Assembly: GCF_000282475.1 (NCBI RefSeq)
Contig: NZ_AKJF01000056.1
Location: forward strand, 124,001 to 188,000
Length of the DNA: 64,000 nt
From: Pseudomonas sp. GM78
GTDB taxonomy: Bacteria > Pseudomonadota > Gammaproteobacteria > Pseudomonadales > Pseudomonadaceae
Reading direction: 5' to 3'
This document shows positions 26,824 through 34,596 of the stretch, in pieces; within the stretch, counting starts at the first letter, position 1; each line of letters begins with the position of its first letter. Under the pieces are notes generated by a model that made no database searches, was not told the origin of the DNA, and saw only the letters and a list, made by a program, of their open reading frames with translations. The translations under genes and the position numbers were made by a program.

Positions 26824-26964
26824 CACGCTTGATGACGGACTGATGGCCATTGCGCACGCCTGTCGTTGGGCGCGCAGTGGTCCTCAGACTCCCGATTTTT
26901 CGGGGGGAGGGCGGTAAGTGATTGTTATGTCGGCAAAAAATTTTAAATTTTTTGAAAAATAAGT

Positions 26965-26993
26965 TTGACAGACCTTCGATACGCCCTTAAGAT
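26965..26993 (+). promoter_or_regulatory. Sigma-70 promoter of the tRNA cluster
   Basis: TTGACA (26965-26970) and TAAGAT (26988-26993) are separated by exactly 17 bases. An A/T-rich stretch just upstream looks like an UP element, and a GC-rich discriminator (TCGCCCC) follows, as is usual for stringently controlled stable-RNA promoters. Confidence 0.85.
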
Positions 26994-27038
26994 TCGCCCC
27001 GTCCTCAGCGATGAAGCCAACGGCAACATCAACGATGA

Positions 27039-27114
<76 letters not shown>

Positions 27115-27193
27115 ATTTACAGTTCAAGGTCTGGCCACACCGACCTTGAATCGATCAGTACTCAGCACTGATCAGTTGTATAGAAGGGTTTGC

Positions 27194-27269
27194 GTCCCCT
27201 TCGTCTAGTGGCCTAGGACACCGCCCTTTCACGGCGGTAACAGGGGTTCGAGTCCCCTAGGGGACGCCA
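27194..27269 (+). tRNA. tRNA-Glu (TTC), copy 1
   Basis: GTCCCCTTCGTCTAGTGG opens the gene; the anticodon loop is CTTTCAC (anticodon TTC); T-loop GGTTCGAGTCC and encoded CCA follow. Length is 76 bases. Confidence 0.97.
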
Positions 27270-27322
27270 GTTTTACAGAAGCGATGTTGCAAGATGTCGC
27301 TCCGCCGCGAGGCGAAAAATCC

Positions 27323-27398
27323 GGGGCTATAGCTCAGCTGGGAGAGCGCCTGCATGGCATGCAGGAGGTCAGCGGTTCGATCCCGCTTAGCTCCACCA
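27323..27398 (+). tRNA. tRNA-Ala (GGC), copy 2
   Basis: It has the same anticodon GGC as copy 1 and a few compensated differences: the anticodon stem is CCTGC/GCAGG instead of CTTGC/GCAAG, and the T-stem differs. CCA is encoded; length 76 bases. Confidence 0.97.
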
Positions 27399-27477
27399 AT
27401 TTTACAGTTCAAGGTCTGGCCACACCGGCCTTGAATCGATCAGTTCTCAGCGCTGATCAGTGTATAGAAGGGTTTGC

Positions 27478-27553
27478 GTCCCCTTCGTCTAGTGGCCTAG
27501 GACACCGCCCTTTCACGGCGGTAACAGGGGTTCGAGTCCCCTAGGGGACGCCA
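27478..27553 (+). tRNA. tRNA-Glu (TTC), copy 2
   Basis: The sequence appears identical to copy 1 at 27194-27269 and has anticodon TTC. The spacer that separates it from tRNA-Ala copy 2 is nearly the same as the spacer between the first Ala and Glu genes. Confidence 0.97.
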
Positions 27554-27580
27554 CGATTACCCGCTCTGCGGGATTTTATA

Positions 27581-27612
27581 AGGGTCATTCAATTATTGAA
27601 TGGCCCTTTTGT
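27581..27612 (+). terminator. Terminator of the tRNA cluster
   Basis: AGGGTCATTCAAT pairs with GAATGGCCCTT around TATT, followed by TTTG. It lies 28 bases past the last tRNA. Confidence 0.8.
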
Positions 27613-27701
27613 TTGTCTGGCGTTTGGCCAAATCTCCCCCTTTCTCCCAAACTGTTCTTCAGACCAGCGGTCACATCCACGACTTGCAGAAAATTATTAT
27701 G

Positions 27702-27714
27702 AGAATAATATTCT
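27702..27714. promoter_or_regulatory. Candidate autoregulatory operator of the TetR gene
   Basis: AGAATA and TATTCT flank one base, 24 bases upstream of the regulator start and overlapping a likely -10 region. TetR-family genes are often self-repressed through such sites; the assignment is inference. Confidence 0.5.
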
Positions 27715-27737
27715 AGTCGTAATATTCGGAGGCAACG

Positions 27738-28277
27738 ATGAACGATAAAAAAGCTCAAACCCGCGAACGCATCCTCAAGGCTGCCAGCGCCGCGCTGATC
27801 CAGCGCGGTCCGGCCGAGCCAAGCGTTGGCGAAGTGATGGGCGCAGCCGGCCTGACCGTCGGCGGCTTTTATGCGCACTTCGAAAGCAAGGACGCCATGA
27901 TGCTCGAAGCGTTCAAGCAGTTGCTGGGTCACCGCCGTGACCTGATTGCCGACATGGATGCCCAATTGACCGGTGAAGAGCGTCGCGCGTTGGTCGCTGC
28001 GTTTTATCTGTCACGCAAACACCGTGATTCCAGCGAATCTGCGTGCCCGATCCCGGCCTCGATCGGTGAACTCGGACGCCTGCCTGAGGCGTTTCGAATC
28101 GCCCTGAATGAGCACATGGAACTGATGGTCGCGCAGTTGGCGGCCAGTCCTGAAGACACCGACAAAGCCCTGGCCGATCTGGCCTTGATGGTGGGCGGCC
28201 TGGCGCTGGCACGGGCGCTGGGCCCCGGTGATTTATCCGATCGTTTGCTGCGCGCGGCCAAGTCGGCGGTGCGTTGA
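27738..28277 (+). CDS. TetR/AcrR-family transcriptional regulator
   Basis: The 179-residue protein has an N-terminal TetR helix-turn-helix (residues about 8-55), with TVGGFYAHFESKDAMMLEAF as the recognition and connector segment, and a C-terminal ligand-binding domain with a conserved ACPIPAS segment as in NemR/AcrR-like repressors. A GGAGG ribosome site precedes the ATG. The hydrolase and thioesterase genes downstream, 30 and 50 bases apart, are likely co-transcribed targets. Confidence 0.9.
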   Translation: MNDKKAQTRERILKAASAALIQRGPAEPSVGEVMGAAGLTVGGFYAHFESKDAMMLEAFKQLLGHRRDLIADMDAQLTGEERRALVAAFYLSRKHRDSSESACPIPASIGELGRLPEAFRIALNEHMELMVAQLAASPEDTDKALADLALMVGGLALARALGPGDLSDRLLRAAKSAVR

Positions 28278-28306
28278 CCTGAAGGCTGCGGCCTGGGGAG
28301 AATGCG

Positions 28307-29140
28307 ATGAGCACGTTGAAGTGGGTTCGTGGCGTTAATGGCACCTTGGGCTGGTTCGCCCCCAAGCTGGTGGCGAGCAAAATGCGGCTGGCGTTCATGA
28401 CTCCGCGCGATTTTCCACCGCGTGATTGGGAATTGCCGCTGCTGGCCAAATCCGAACGAATCACTTTGCGTTTCGGCCTCTCGGCCTTGCGCTGGGGGCA
28501 AGGCCCGGCAGTGTTGCTGATGCACGGCTGGGAAGGCCGGCCCACGCAGTTTGCCAGCCTGATCACGGCGCTGGTCGATGCCGGTTATTCGGTTGTCGCC
28601 CTGGACGGCCCGGCGCACGGTCGCTCGCCCGGGCGTGAGGCGAATGTCGTGCTGTTCGCCCGTGCCATGCTTGAAGCCGCCGCCGAGTTACCGCCGCTGC
28701 AAGCGGTCATCGGCCACTCCATGGGCGGCGCCAGTGCCATGCTTGCCGTGCAGTTGGGTTTGCGTACCGAAACCCTGGTCAGCATCGCCGCCCCGGCGCG
28801 GATTCTCGGGGTATTGCGCGGTTTCGCGCGCTATGTAGGGTTGCCCCCGAAAGCCCGCTCGGCGTTCATCCGCCAGGTCGAGACTGACGTCGGCATGCGC
28901 GCGGCGATGCTGGATGTCGCGCACTACCAACTCGACATGCCTGGCCTGATCGTGCATGCCGAAGATGACACCCATGTCCCGGTCAAGGAATCGCAGCTGA
29001 TCCACGAAGCCTGGTTCGACAGTCGCCTGTTGCGTCTGCAGGAAGGCGGTCATCAGCGGGTGCTGGCCGACCCGCGGGTGATTGATGGCGTGTTATCACT
29101 GCTGGCTGGTCGCAGCCTGCAATCGCGCCAATCGGCCTGA
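28307..29140 (+). CDS. Alpha/beta hydrolase (serine type)
   Basis: The 277-residue protein has HGWEGRPTQF as oxyanion region, the nucleophile elbow GHSMGGA (Ser), an Asp in VHAEDDTHVPV and the His in EGGHQRVL. No signal peptide is obvious. Substrate unknown; it lies between a TetR regulator and a thioesterase, which suggests acyl or ester metabolism. The ATG at 28307 follows GGGGAGAATGCG. Confidence 0.87.
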   Translation: MSTLKWVRGVNGTLGWFAPKLVASKMRLAFMTPRDFPPRDWELPLLAKSERITLRFGLSALRWGQGPAVLLMHGWEGRPTQFASLITALVDAGYSVVALDGPAHGRSPGREANVVLFARAMLEAAAELPPLQAVIGHSMGGASAMLAVQLGLRTETLVSIAAPARILGVLRGFARYVGLPPKARSAFIRQVETDVGMRAAMLDVAHYQLDMPGLIVHAEDDTHVPVKESQLIHEAWFDSRLLRLQEGGHQRVLADPRVIDGVLSLLAGRSLQSRQSA

Positions 29141-29189
29141 GCATCCGTTACACTGCCCCGGTCGAATCAAACTGACCGGGGAGTGAGGC

Positions 29190-29627
29190 ATGGGCTGGGA
29201 TCGGGCAACGCCGTTTATCATTGATCTGCAAGTGGGCGCCGAAGACATCGACGGGCTGGGGCACGCCAATAACGCGGTGTACGTGACCTGGCTCGAACGC
29301 TGTGCCTGGCGTCACTCCCAGCGCCTGGGCCTGGATCTGGTCGAATACCGTCGGCTGGACCGGGCGATGGCGGTGGTGCGGCACGAGATCGATTACCTGG
29401 CGGCCGCCTATGAAGGCGACGAGTTGCAATTGGCAACCTGGATCGTCGATTGGGACCAGCGCTTGAAAATGACCCGGCATTTCCAGCTGAAGCGCCCCAG
29501 CGACAACTCGACCTTGCTGCGCGCGCAAACCACGTTCGTTTGCATCGAGCTGTCCACGGGCAAGCCCAAGCGCATGCCTGCCGAGTTCATCGAAGGCTAT
29601 GGCCCGGCGCTGCAAGCCCCCGCCTGA
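29190..29627 (+). CDS. Hot-dog acyl-CoA thioesterase
   Basis: The 145-residue protein is a 4-hydroxybenzoyl-CoA/YbgC-type thioesterase. The active-site helix DIDGLGHANNAVYVTWLE carries the Asp, His and Asn expected in this fold, and RHEIDYLAAAYEGDEL follows. It should hydrolyse an acyl-CoA in the cytoplasm; the chain is not predictable. It ends just before a long inverted repeat. Confidence 0.88.
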   Translation: MGWDRATPFIIDLQVGAEDIDGLGHANNAVYVTWLERCAWRHSQRLGLDLVEYRRLDRAMAVVRHEIDYLAAAYEGDELQLATWIVDWDQRLKMTRHFQLKRPSDNSTLLRAQTTFVCIELSTGKPKRMPAEFIEGYGPALQAPA

Positions 29628-29637
29628 CACGATCCCC

Positions 29638-29714
29638 GTAGGAGCTGCCGCAGGCTGCGATCTTTTGATCTTGATTTTTAAAGACAAAAGATCGCAGCCT
29701 GCGGCAGCTCCTAC
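29638..29714. repeat. Long inverted repeat (REPIN-like, GTAGGAGCTGCCGCAGGC type)
   Basis: The arms gtaggagctgccgcaggctg... at 29638-29667 and their complement at 29685-29714 are about 30 bases and nearly perfect. The loop is about 17 bases. It differs in sequence from the GGGAGCGGGC family elsewhere in the window and can terminate the upstream operon. Confidence 0.88.
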
Positions 29715-29781
29715 ACAGGGTTACCTTTTCATCAATCAAAACCAGTAAACTGCCGCACGTTTTTCGTTGAGTGTGTTTTTC

Positions 29782-30741
29782 ATGCAAATTGCCTTGGCGC
29801 CCATGGAGGGGTTGGTCGACGATATCCTGCGCGACGTGCTGACCCGGGTGGGCGGTATCGATTGGTGCGTGACCGAATTCATTCGGGTCAACGACCAACT
29901 GCTCACGCCTGCCTATTTCCATAAATTCGGCCCGGAGCTGCTCAACGGTGCCCGGACTGCTTCCGGTGTGCCACTGCGCGTACAGCTGCTGGGTTCCGAT
30001 CCGGTGTGCCTGGCGGAAAACGCCGCGCTGGCGTGCGAGCTGGGCTCTGAGGTGATCGACCTCAATTTCGGCTGCCCGGCCAAGACGGTCAACAAGTCCC
30101 GGGGCGGAGCTGTGCTGCTCAAGGAGCCTGAGCTGCTCAACCAGATCGTCGAGCATGTCCGTCGCGCCGTTCCGGCGCACATCCCGGTAACGGCCAAGAT
30201 GCGCCTGGGTTTTGATAGCCCCGATGGTTCGCTGGTCTGCGCCACGGCCCTGGCTGAGGGCGGCGCCGAGCATATCGTGGTCCACGCACGGACCAAGACC
30301 GACGGCTACAAGCCACCTGCCCATTGGGAGTGGATCCCGCGCGTACAGGACGTGGTCAAGGTGCCAGTGTTTGCCAACGGCGATATCTGGAGCGTCGAAG
30401 ACTGGCGCCGATGCCGCGAAATCAGCGGCGTGGAAGACATCATGCTCGGTCGCGGCCTGGTTTCGCGCCCGGATCTCGCCCGGCAAATCGCGGCGGCGAA
30501 GGCCGGTGAAGAAGTCGTCGAGATGACCTGGGCCGAACTGCTGCCGCTGATCCAGGACTTCTGGCTGCAAGCCAAGGCGCAGATGACAGCACGCCAATCG
30601 CCGGGTCGATTGAAGCAGTGGCTGGCGATGCTGACTCGCAATTATCCTGAGGCGGTAGAGCTGTTCACCGTCCTGCGTCGTGAGACCGAACTGGATCAGG
30701 TCTCGCGTTTGTTGGGTCTGCAGGTGGCTGAAGCGGCCTGA
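29782..30741 (+). CDS. dusC: tRNA-dihydrouridine synthase C
   Basis: The 319-residue FMN enzyme reduces a uridine in tRNA (U16 in E. coli DusC). [14 protein letters not shown] at the N-terminus, the catalytic Cys98 in [19 protein letters not shown], and HARTKTDGY are Dus landmarks; the C-terminal helical region fits the DusC subgroup. The ATG at 29782 is used; TTG at 29767 is an in-frame alternative. It ends 121 bases before ibpA. Confidence 0.93.
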   Translation: MQIALAPMEGLVDDILRDVLTRVGGIDWCVTEFIRVNDQLLTPAYFHKFGPELLNGARTASGVPLRVQLLGSDPVCLAENAALACELGSEVIDLNFGCPAKTVNKSRGGAVLLKEPELLNQIVEHVRRAVPAHIPVTAKMRLGFDSPDGSLVCATALAEGGAEHIVVHARTKTDGYKPPAHWEWIPRVQDVVKVPVFANGDIWSVEDWRRCREISGVEDIMLGRGLVSRPDLARQIAAAKAGEEVVEMTWAELLPLIQDFWLQAKAQMTARQSPGRLKQWLAMLTRNYPEAVELFTVLRRETELDQVSRLLGLQVAEAA

Positions 30742-30761
30742 AAAAATCTGCGGAAAATCTC

Positions 30762-30787
30762 TTGAAAACCAATCAGCGGTCCCTATC
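30762..30787 (+). promoter_or_regulatory. Sigma-32 (heat-shock) promoter of ibpA
   Basis: CTTGAAA (from 30761) and CCCTATCT (30781-30788) are separated by 13 bases, close to the sigma-32 consensus CTTGAAA-N11-16-CCCCATNT. Confidence 0.85.
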
Positions 30788-30795
30788 TAAGGGTT

Positions 30796-30852
30796 ACGCG
30801 ATGCCGAATTCGGGTCGCGGAGACAAAAAACCTTGCTGATTGTTTTCAGGAG
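30796..30852 (+). promoter_or_regulatory. ROSE-type RNA thermometer in the ibpA leader
   Basis: A first hairpin GCGATGCCG/CGGGTCGC lies at 30798-30818. The second pairs CCTTGCTGA (30831-30839) with TCAGGAG (30846-30852), hiding the Shine-Dalgarno sequence. The TTGCT element opposite AGGAG with an unpaired or mismatched G is the ROSE hallmark. Heat should open it and allow translation of ibpA. Confidence 0.8.
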
Positions 30853-30861
30853 ATTTGAACC

Positions 30862-31308
30862 ATGAGTACTGCATTTTCCCTGGCCCCACTGTTCCGTTCC
30901 TCGGTAGGCTTCGACCGTTTCAACGATCTGTTCGAAACCGCCCTGCGCAACGAGCCAGGCAGCACCTACCCACCCTACAACGTGGAAAAACACGGTGACG
31001 ATCAATACCGCATCGTCGTAGCGGCCGCCGGTTTCCAGGAAGAAGACCTGGACCTCCAGGTCGAGAAGGGCGTGCTGACCATCAGTGGCAGCAAACGCGA
31101 CGCCAATGAAGGCGTGACCTTCCTGCACCAGGGCATCGCCCAGCGTGCGTTCAAACTGTCGTTCCGCCTGGCCGACCACATCGAAATCAAGGCCGCGGAC
31201 CTGCGCAACGGTCTGTTGATCATCGACCTGTTGCGGGTTGTTCCGGAAGAGGCGAAAGCCAAGCGAATCCCGATTAATGGGACGCAGAAACCGGCTCTGC
31301 AACACTAA
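30862..31308 (+). CDS. ibpA: Small heat-shock protein IbpA/Hsp20
   Basis: The 148-residue protein has an alpha-crystallin domain (roughly 35-130): PYNVEKHGDDQYRIVVAAAG, the GVLTISGSKR strand and AFKLSFRLADHIE are typical of IbpA. It holds unfolding proteins for DnaK/ClpB. A sigma-32 promoter and a ROSE thermometer give double heat control, and a terminator follows at once. Confidence 0.95.
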   Translation: MSTAFSLAPLFRSSVGFDRFNDLFETALRNEPGSTYPPYNVEKHGDDQYRIVVAAAGFQEEDLDLQVEKGVLTISGSKRDANEGVTFLHQGIAQRAFKLSFRLADHIEIKAADLRNGLLIIDLLRVVPEEAKAKRIPINGTQKPALQH

Positions 31309-31323
31309 GTCAGAGCAGGAAGA

Positions 31324-31348
31324 GGGCGCCATAAGGCGCCCTTTTTTT
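31324..31348 (+). terminator. Rho-independent terminator of ibpA
   Basis: GGGCGCC ATAA GGCGCCC followed by seven T. Confidence 0.93.
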
Positions 31349-31408
31349 GTGAATAAAATAAATCGGTCCCTTTTACTGCCTTTACATTCTTTGTACCCTT
31401 TACCTGTT

Positions 31409-32464
31409 TTATTTGCGCTCTGGTTGTCGCAGATTTTTCGAAGCCCTTGTAGGTGAGGCTCGAGGGATAGTAGGGATAGTAGGGAATAGACTATTATTAT
31501 AGCTTGAGGCGGTCTCTTGAATATACGCGTTTGCCCTCTGTTTTAGTTTTTCGATAGCACTATTCAAGCCCGCAAGATGATTGTCCATTTGGTTTATACT
31601 ATCGTTAGGTAGGTTAGCCCTCCCTAATGTCAGGTCATGTATTATTGTTCTTCTTTTTATGAATTTGGCTTGGTGCTGGAGGACTGTTGGCATAAAACCC
31701 GCAGCGTGTTCCGCTGCTGTTTTTTCAATGTTTTCAATAAGCGTATCGTCGTAATGTTTGTTTATACTATTGTTGAACAGAGTATGAATGACGCTCTCCG
31801 AATCGGAAGTCCCGTCGAGTCTGGTACGGTGCGGTACTGTTGCGTTTAATTCTTCTATGGTGTCAGGAGACATTCTAAAGCCGGTTTTTTTAAGAATTTT
31901 CTTGTTCATTACTTCAATAACCTTGTCAAGGCCATGACCCGTTGGGTCAGTATTGAGGATCGGATTGCCAAGGCAGTAAGTATAAGCATTTAAACCGCCT
32001 TTCCCGAACGGACTCAAACTGTCCGGGGAGTTAAATCTCATCAAAATCGGATTAAACTGCCGATATCCATTACCTAAATGATAATGCCCTGTTACCGGAT
32101 CGGGCCGTTCGCCGTTAAACCCTAGCAAACTAAGTAAGCCGTTGTAGTGTCGGCGATGGCCGTAGGGCGTGTAAGCGATGGGTTGAGCTCGGCCCGCGTT
32201 AAGCGCGTTTAGAACTGTCATTTGAAGGTCAGTTGCCAACAGCGTGATGTCTACCTGATCATCCATGTGCTGTTGTTGCGCCAACACGTGGTCGTCATGC
32301 TGAATAATACTGTGCTTGACCGAGCCCTGGATTTCAGTGGCCAAGTGGTCGTTACAGTGAAAACGCTGAATGCCGGCTTGTCCAATAGGCGCCCAATTAA
32401 TCGATCGATCCAGCGCATCGTAGCGATAACGGCACAGCAGGTTCTGGCGAGGTGATATGGGCAT
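31409..32464 (-). CDS. Orphan RHS-core protein with variable C-terminus
   Basis: The 351-residue protein has no long YD-repeat shell but contains the RHS-associated core: a short YD-like start (CRYRYDALDR), then YNGLLSLLGFNGERPDPVTG, YRQFNPILMRFNSPD and GGLNAYTYCLGNPI, ending NTDPTGH. The following 160 residues are of a different, AT-rich composition, with a helical, Asn/Lys-rich sequence without a motif I recognise. In RHS systems this junction separates the conserved cage part from a variable toxin. The ATG at 32464 has GGAG eight bases upstream. No immunity gene is apparent downstream (31309-31408). Toxin function is inference. Confidence 0.8.
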   Translation of the reverse strand: MPISPRQNLLCRYRYDALDRSINWAPIGQAGIQRFHCNDHLATEIQGSVKHSIIQHDDHVLAQQQHMDDQVDITLLATDLQMTVLNALNAGRAQPIAYTPYGHRRHYNGLLSLLGFNGERPDPVTGHYHLGNGYRQFNPILMRFNSPDSLSPFGKGGLNAYTYCLGNPILNTDPTGHGLDKVIEVMNKKILKKTGFRMSPDTIEELNATVPHRTRLDGTSDSESVIHTLFNNSINKHYDDTLIENIEKTAAEHAAGFMPTVLQHQAKFIKRRTIIHDLTLGRANLPNDSINQMDNHLAGLNSAIEKLKQRANAYIQETASSYNNSLFPTIPTIPRASPTRASKNLRQPERK

Positions 32465-32576
32465 TGGCTGAGCTCCGATCAAGGTCCGAAAGGCTGGACT
32501 TAAAGCATCGGCGCAATTTCAGTTTCTGCCCACTATCAGAACTGCTAGTCCGCTCATGTGGCTGGGGGCAATGCAA

Positions 32577-33509
32577 TCAAGTCCACCCATACCTAACCAG
32601 ATGAAAGAAAATCGGCGCCGCAAAGCACACCGAATCCAGTCGGTCGAGCATGCCACCATGGCCTTCGATCATATGTCCCCAATCCTTCACCCCACGGTCG
32701 CGCTTGATCGCCGACATCACAATGCCGCCGGCGAAGCCCAGCAGGTTGATCAGCAGGGCGATGAGCAGCGACTGCCAGGCGGTGAACGGCGTGATCCACC
32801 ACAAGGCGCAGCCGATCAGGGAGGCCAGCAGGATGCCGCCGACAAAACCTTCCACGGTCTTGGACGGCGACAGGTTCGGGGCGATCTTGCGTTTGCCGAA
32901 CAATTTGCCGCACACGTACTGCAGCACATCCGACATCTGCACCACGATCACCAGGTAGGCGATCAATAGCAGGTTTCGCCCCTCATAACCGGCGATGTCC
33001 AGAGTCAGCAGGGCGGGGACATGGGATACGCAGAACACTGCGATCATCAGGCCCCACTGGACTTTCGAGGCACGTTCGAGGAAGTGCGTGCTGTCGCCGC
33101 CCAGGGACGCCAGGATCGGCAGGAGCAGGAACACGTAGACCGGAATGAAGATCGAGAACAGCCCGTACCAGTCGTAGTAAATCAGCAGGTACTGCAGCGG
33201 CAGCGCCAGGTAGAAGGCCGCGACCAAAGCCGGGTAGTCACTGCGGCGGGTGGGCGTGAGGGTCATGAATTCGCGCAGGGCGTAGAAGGACACGGTGTAG
33301 AACAGCAGGATCACCGCAGTGGTGCCGAGCCAGAAGGCGATCCCGATCACCAGGACCATCACCCACCAGGCGTTGATCCGCGCGTTGAGGTTGTCGATCA
33401 CCGGGTTGGGGCTGCCTTGGCTGCGGCGCTTGAGCACCCAACCAATCGCCGAGGCCAGCAGCAGAAACGCGCCAATCCCGCCGAACAACATCAAGGTTTG
33501 TCTATCCAT
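32577..33509 (-). CDS. CdsA-type phosphatidate cytidylyltransferase (YnbB-like)
   Basis: The product of 310 residues has about eight membrane segments and the CdsA signature near the C-terminus: SAIKRDRGVKDWGHMIEGHG followed by GMLDRLDS. It makes CDP-diacylglycerol from phosphatidate and CTP. ATG at 33518 is also in frame but its AGG lies only a base away; 33509 has GGGGAG at 10 bases. It overlaps the plsC-like gene when the earlier start is used. A housekeeping cdsA normally sits elsewhere next to dxr, so this is a second copy dedicated to the operon. Confidence 0.9.
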   Translation of the reverse strand: MDRQTLMLFGGIGAFLLLASAIGWVLKRRSQGSPNPVIDNLNARINAWWVMVLVIGIAFWLGTTAVILLFYTVSFYALREFMTLTPTRRSDYPALVAAFYLALPLQYLLIYYDWYGLFSIFIPVYVFLLLPILASLGGDSTHFLERASKVQWGLMIAVFCVSHVPALLTLDIAGYEGRNLLLIAYLVIVVQMSDVLQYVCGKLFGKRKIAPNLSPSKTVEGFVGGILLASLIGCALWWITPFTAWQSLLIALLINLLGFAGGIVMSAIKRDRGVKDWGHMIEGHGGMLDRLDSVCFAAPIFFHLVRYGWT

Positions 33510-33510
33510 G

Positions 33511-34131
33511 TCAGGCATGCTCCCCGGCCAGGCTCAGCAGCGCGTCGCGACTGCGTTCGAGAAAGTGCGTCTTGCTTTCGTCTTCGCTCAGGGTCAGCGC
33601 AGCGCCAAAGCTGAGGGTGCATAACAACGGCAGCGGCAGGACCCGCCCCTTGGGCATGACGCGGTTGAGGTTGGCGATCCACACCGGGATCAACTGCGCC
33701 TGGGGATACTGCCTTGCCAGGTGGTACAGCCCGCTCTTGAACGGCAGCAAACCCTCATCGGGGTTGCGCGTGCCTTCGGGGAAGATGATCAGCGAGTCAC
33801 CGTTTTCCAGGGCGTCGAGCATTGGCTGCAAGGGATTATCGGCGGGGTCCTTGCGTTCACGGTCAACCAGCACGCCATTGAACACCTGGTTGATGATGTA
33901 GCGCCGCAGCGGGCTTTTCAGCCAGTAGTCGGAGCCTGCCACGGGCCGGGTGATGGTGCGCAGGGTTGGCGGCAGCGAGGCCCACAGCAGGACGAAATCG
34001 CCATGGCTGCTGTGGTTGGCAAAGTAGATACGTTGTACCGGTTCCGGCGCACAACCGAGCCACAAACTGCGCGCGCCGGTCAGGATGCGCGCGGCCGAAG
34101 TGATGAGGGTGGCAACCACGGGTTCGAGCAT
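33511..34131 (-). CDS. PlsC-type 1-acylglycerol-3-phosphate acyltransferase
   Basis: The 206-residue protein has the acyltransferase motifs NHSSHGD (catalytic H-x4-D), FPEGTRNP (block III) and an IPVWIANLNRV segment. It should esterify the sn-2 position of lysophosphatidate at the membrane, giving phosphatidate for the CdsA-like enzyme encoded next. GGAGTTCCC ahead of the ATG is the ribosome site. Part of the lipid operon, 9 bases past the small membrane-protein gene. Confidence 0.9.
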   Translation of the reverse strand: MLEPVVATLITSAARILTGARSLWLGCAPEPVQRIYFANHSSHGDFVLLWASLPPTLRTITRPVAGSDYWLKSPLRRYIINQVFNGVLVDRERKDPADNPLQPMLDALENGDSLIIFPEGTRNPDEGLLPFKSGLYHLARQYPQAQLIPVWIANLNRVMPKGRVLPLPLLCTLSFGAALTLSEDESKTHFLERSRDALLSLAGEHA

Positions 34132-34140
34132 GGGAACTCC

Positions 34141-34596
34141 TTATCCAGCAAAGGTCAGCCAGGGGCCGGCCAGGATGAAAACCAGCGTCAATAACAGTTG
34201 TGCCGCCACCAGCAGCGCCTGGCGGCGTAACAGTTTCACGGCGCCGGCGATGCGATCGTTCCAGGGGCGGCCGCCGCGGTCGGCGGGTTGCAGGCCCAGG
34301 GCCGCCAGTGCCTGGTCCAGGGCTTGGGTGCGCTGAGGGAGGTCTTCGGCAGGGTTGGCAAGGTGCTGGAACAGCTCGGCGTCGAAGGCAACCCGCAGTG
34401 CCCAGTACTTTTGCCACAGACCGAGCACCAGCAGCCCACTGCTGCAGACCAGGCCCCACCACCCCGGTCCGGGAGTTATGTATTGGCTCAGGCCGAGCAG
34501 GGCGCCCAGCAGGGTGAGGCCGCAGGAGAGTCGATCCAGTGAGTAGCCGCGACGCAACAGGCTGGCGGTCGTCTGCAACTGCATATCAATGGACAC
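34141..34596 (-). CDS. Small membrane protein of the lipid operon
   Basis: The 151-residue protein has three to four hydrophobic segments (CGLTLLGALLGLSQYI, WGLVCSSGLLVLGLW, LLVAAQLLLTLVFILAGPWL) with a soluble loop of about 55 residues before the last. GTG at 34596 follows GGAG and overlaps the phosphatase gene by 11 bases; ATG at 34584 is an alternative. No family recognised. The tight linkage implies a role with the lipid enzymes. It has no counterpart in the E. coli operon that I know of. Confidence 0.75.
   Translation of the reverse strand: MSIDMQLQTTASLLRRGYSLDRLSCGLTLLGALLGLSQYITPGPGWWGLVCSSGLLVLGLWQKYWALRVAFDAELFQHLANPAEDLPQRTQALDQALAALGLQPADRGGRPWNDRIAGAVKLLRRQALLVAAQLLLTLVFILAGPWLTFAG

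Noticed and set aside
25300-26850. A long open frame of about 516 codons on the minus strand across gltX
   Set aside because: It is the antisense of a highly conserved gene; high-GC third positions keep such frames open. The product is His/Gln/Arg-rich with no domain.
31637-31849. A 70-codon plus-strand frame opposite the RHS gene, as a possible immunity gene
   Set aside because: It lies wholly antisense to the RHS reading frame, lacks a ribosome site and has a Cys/Phe-rich composition without a fold.
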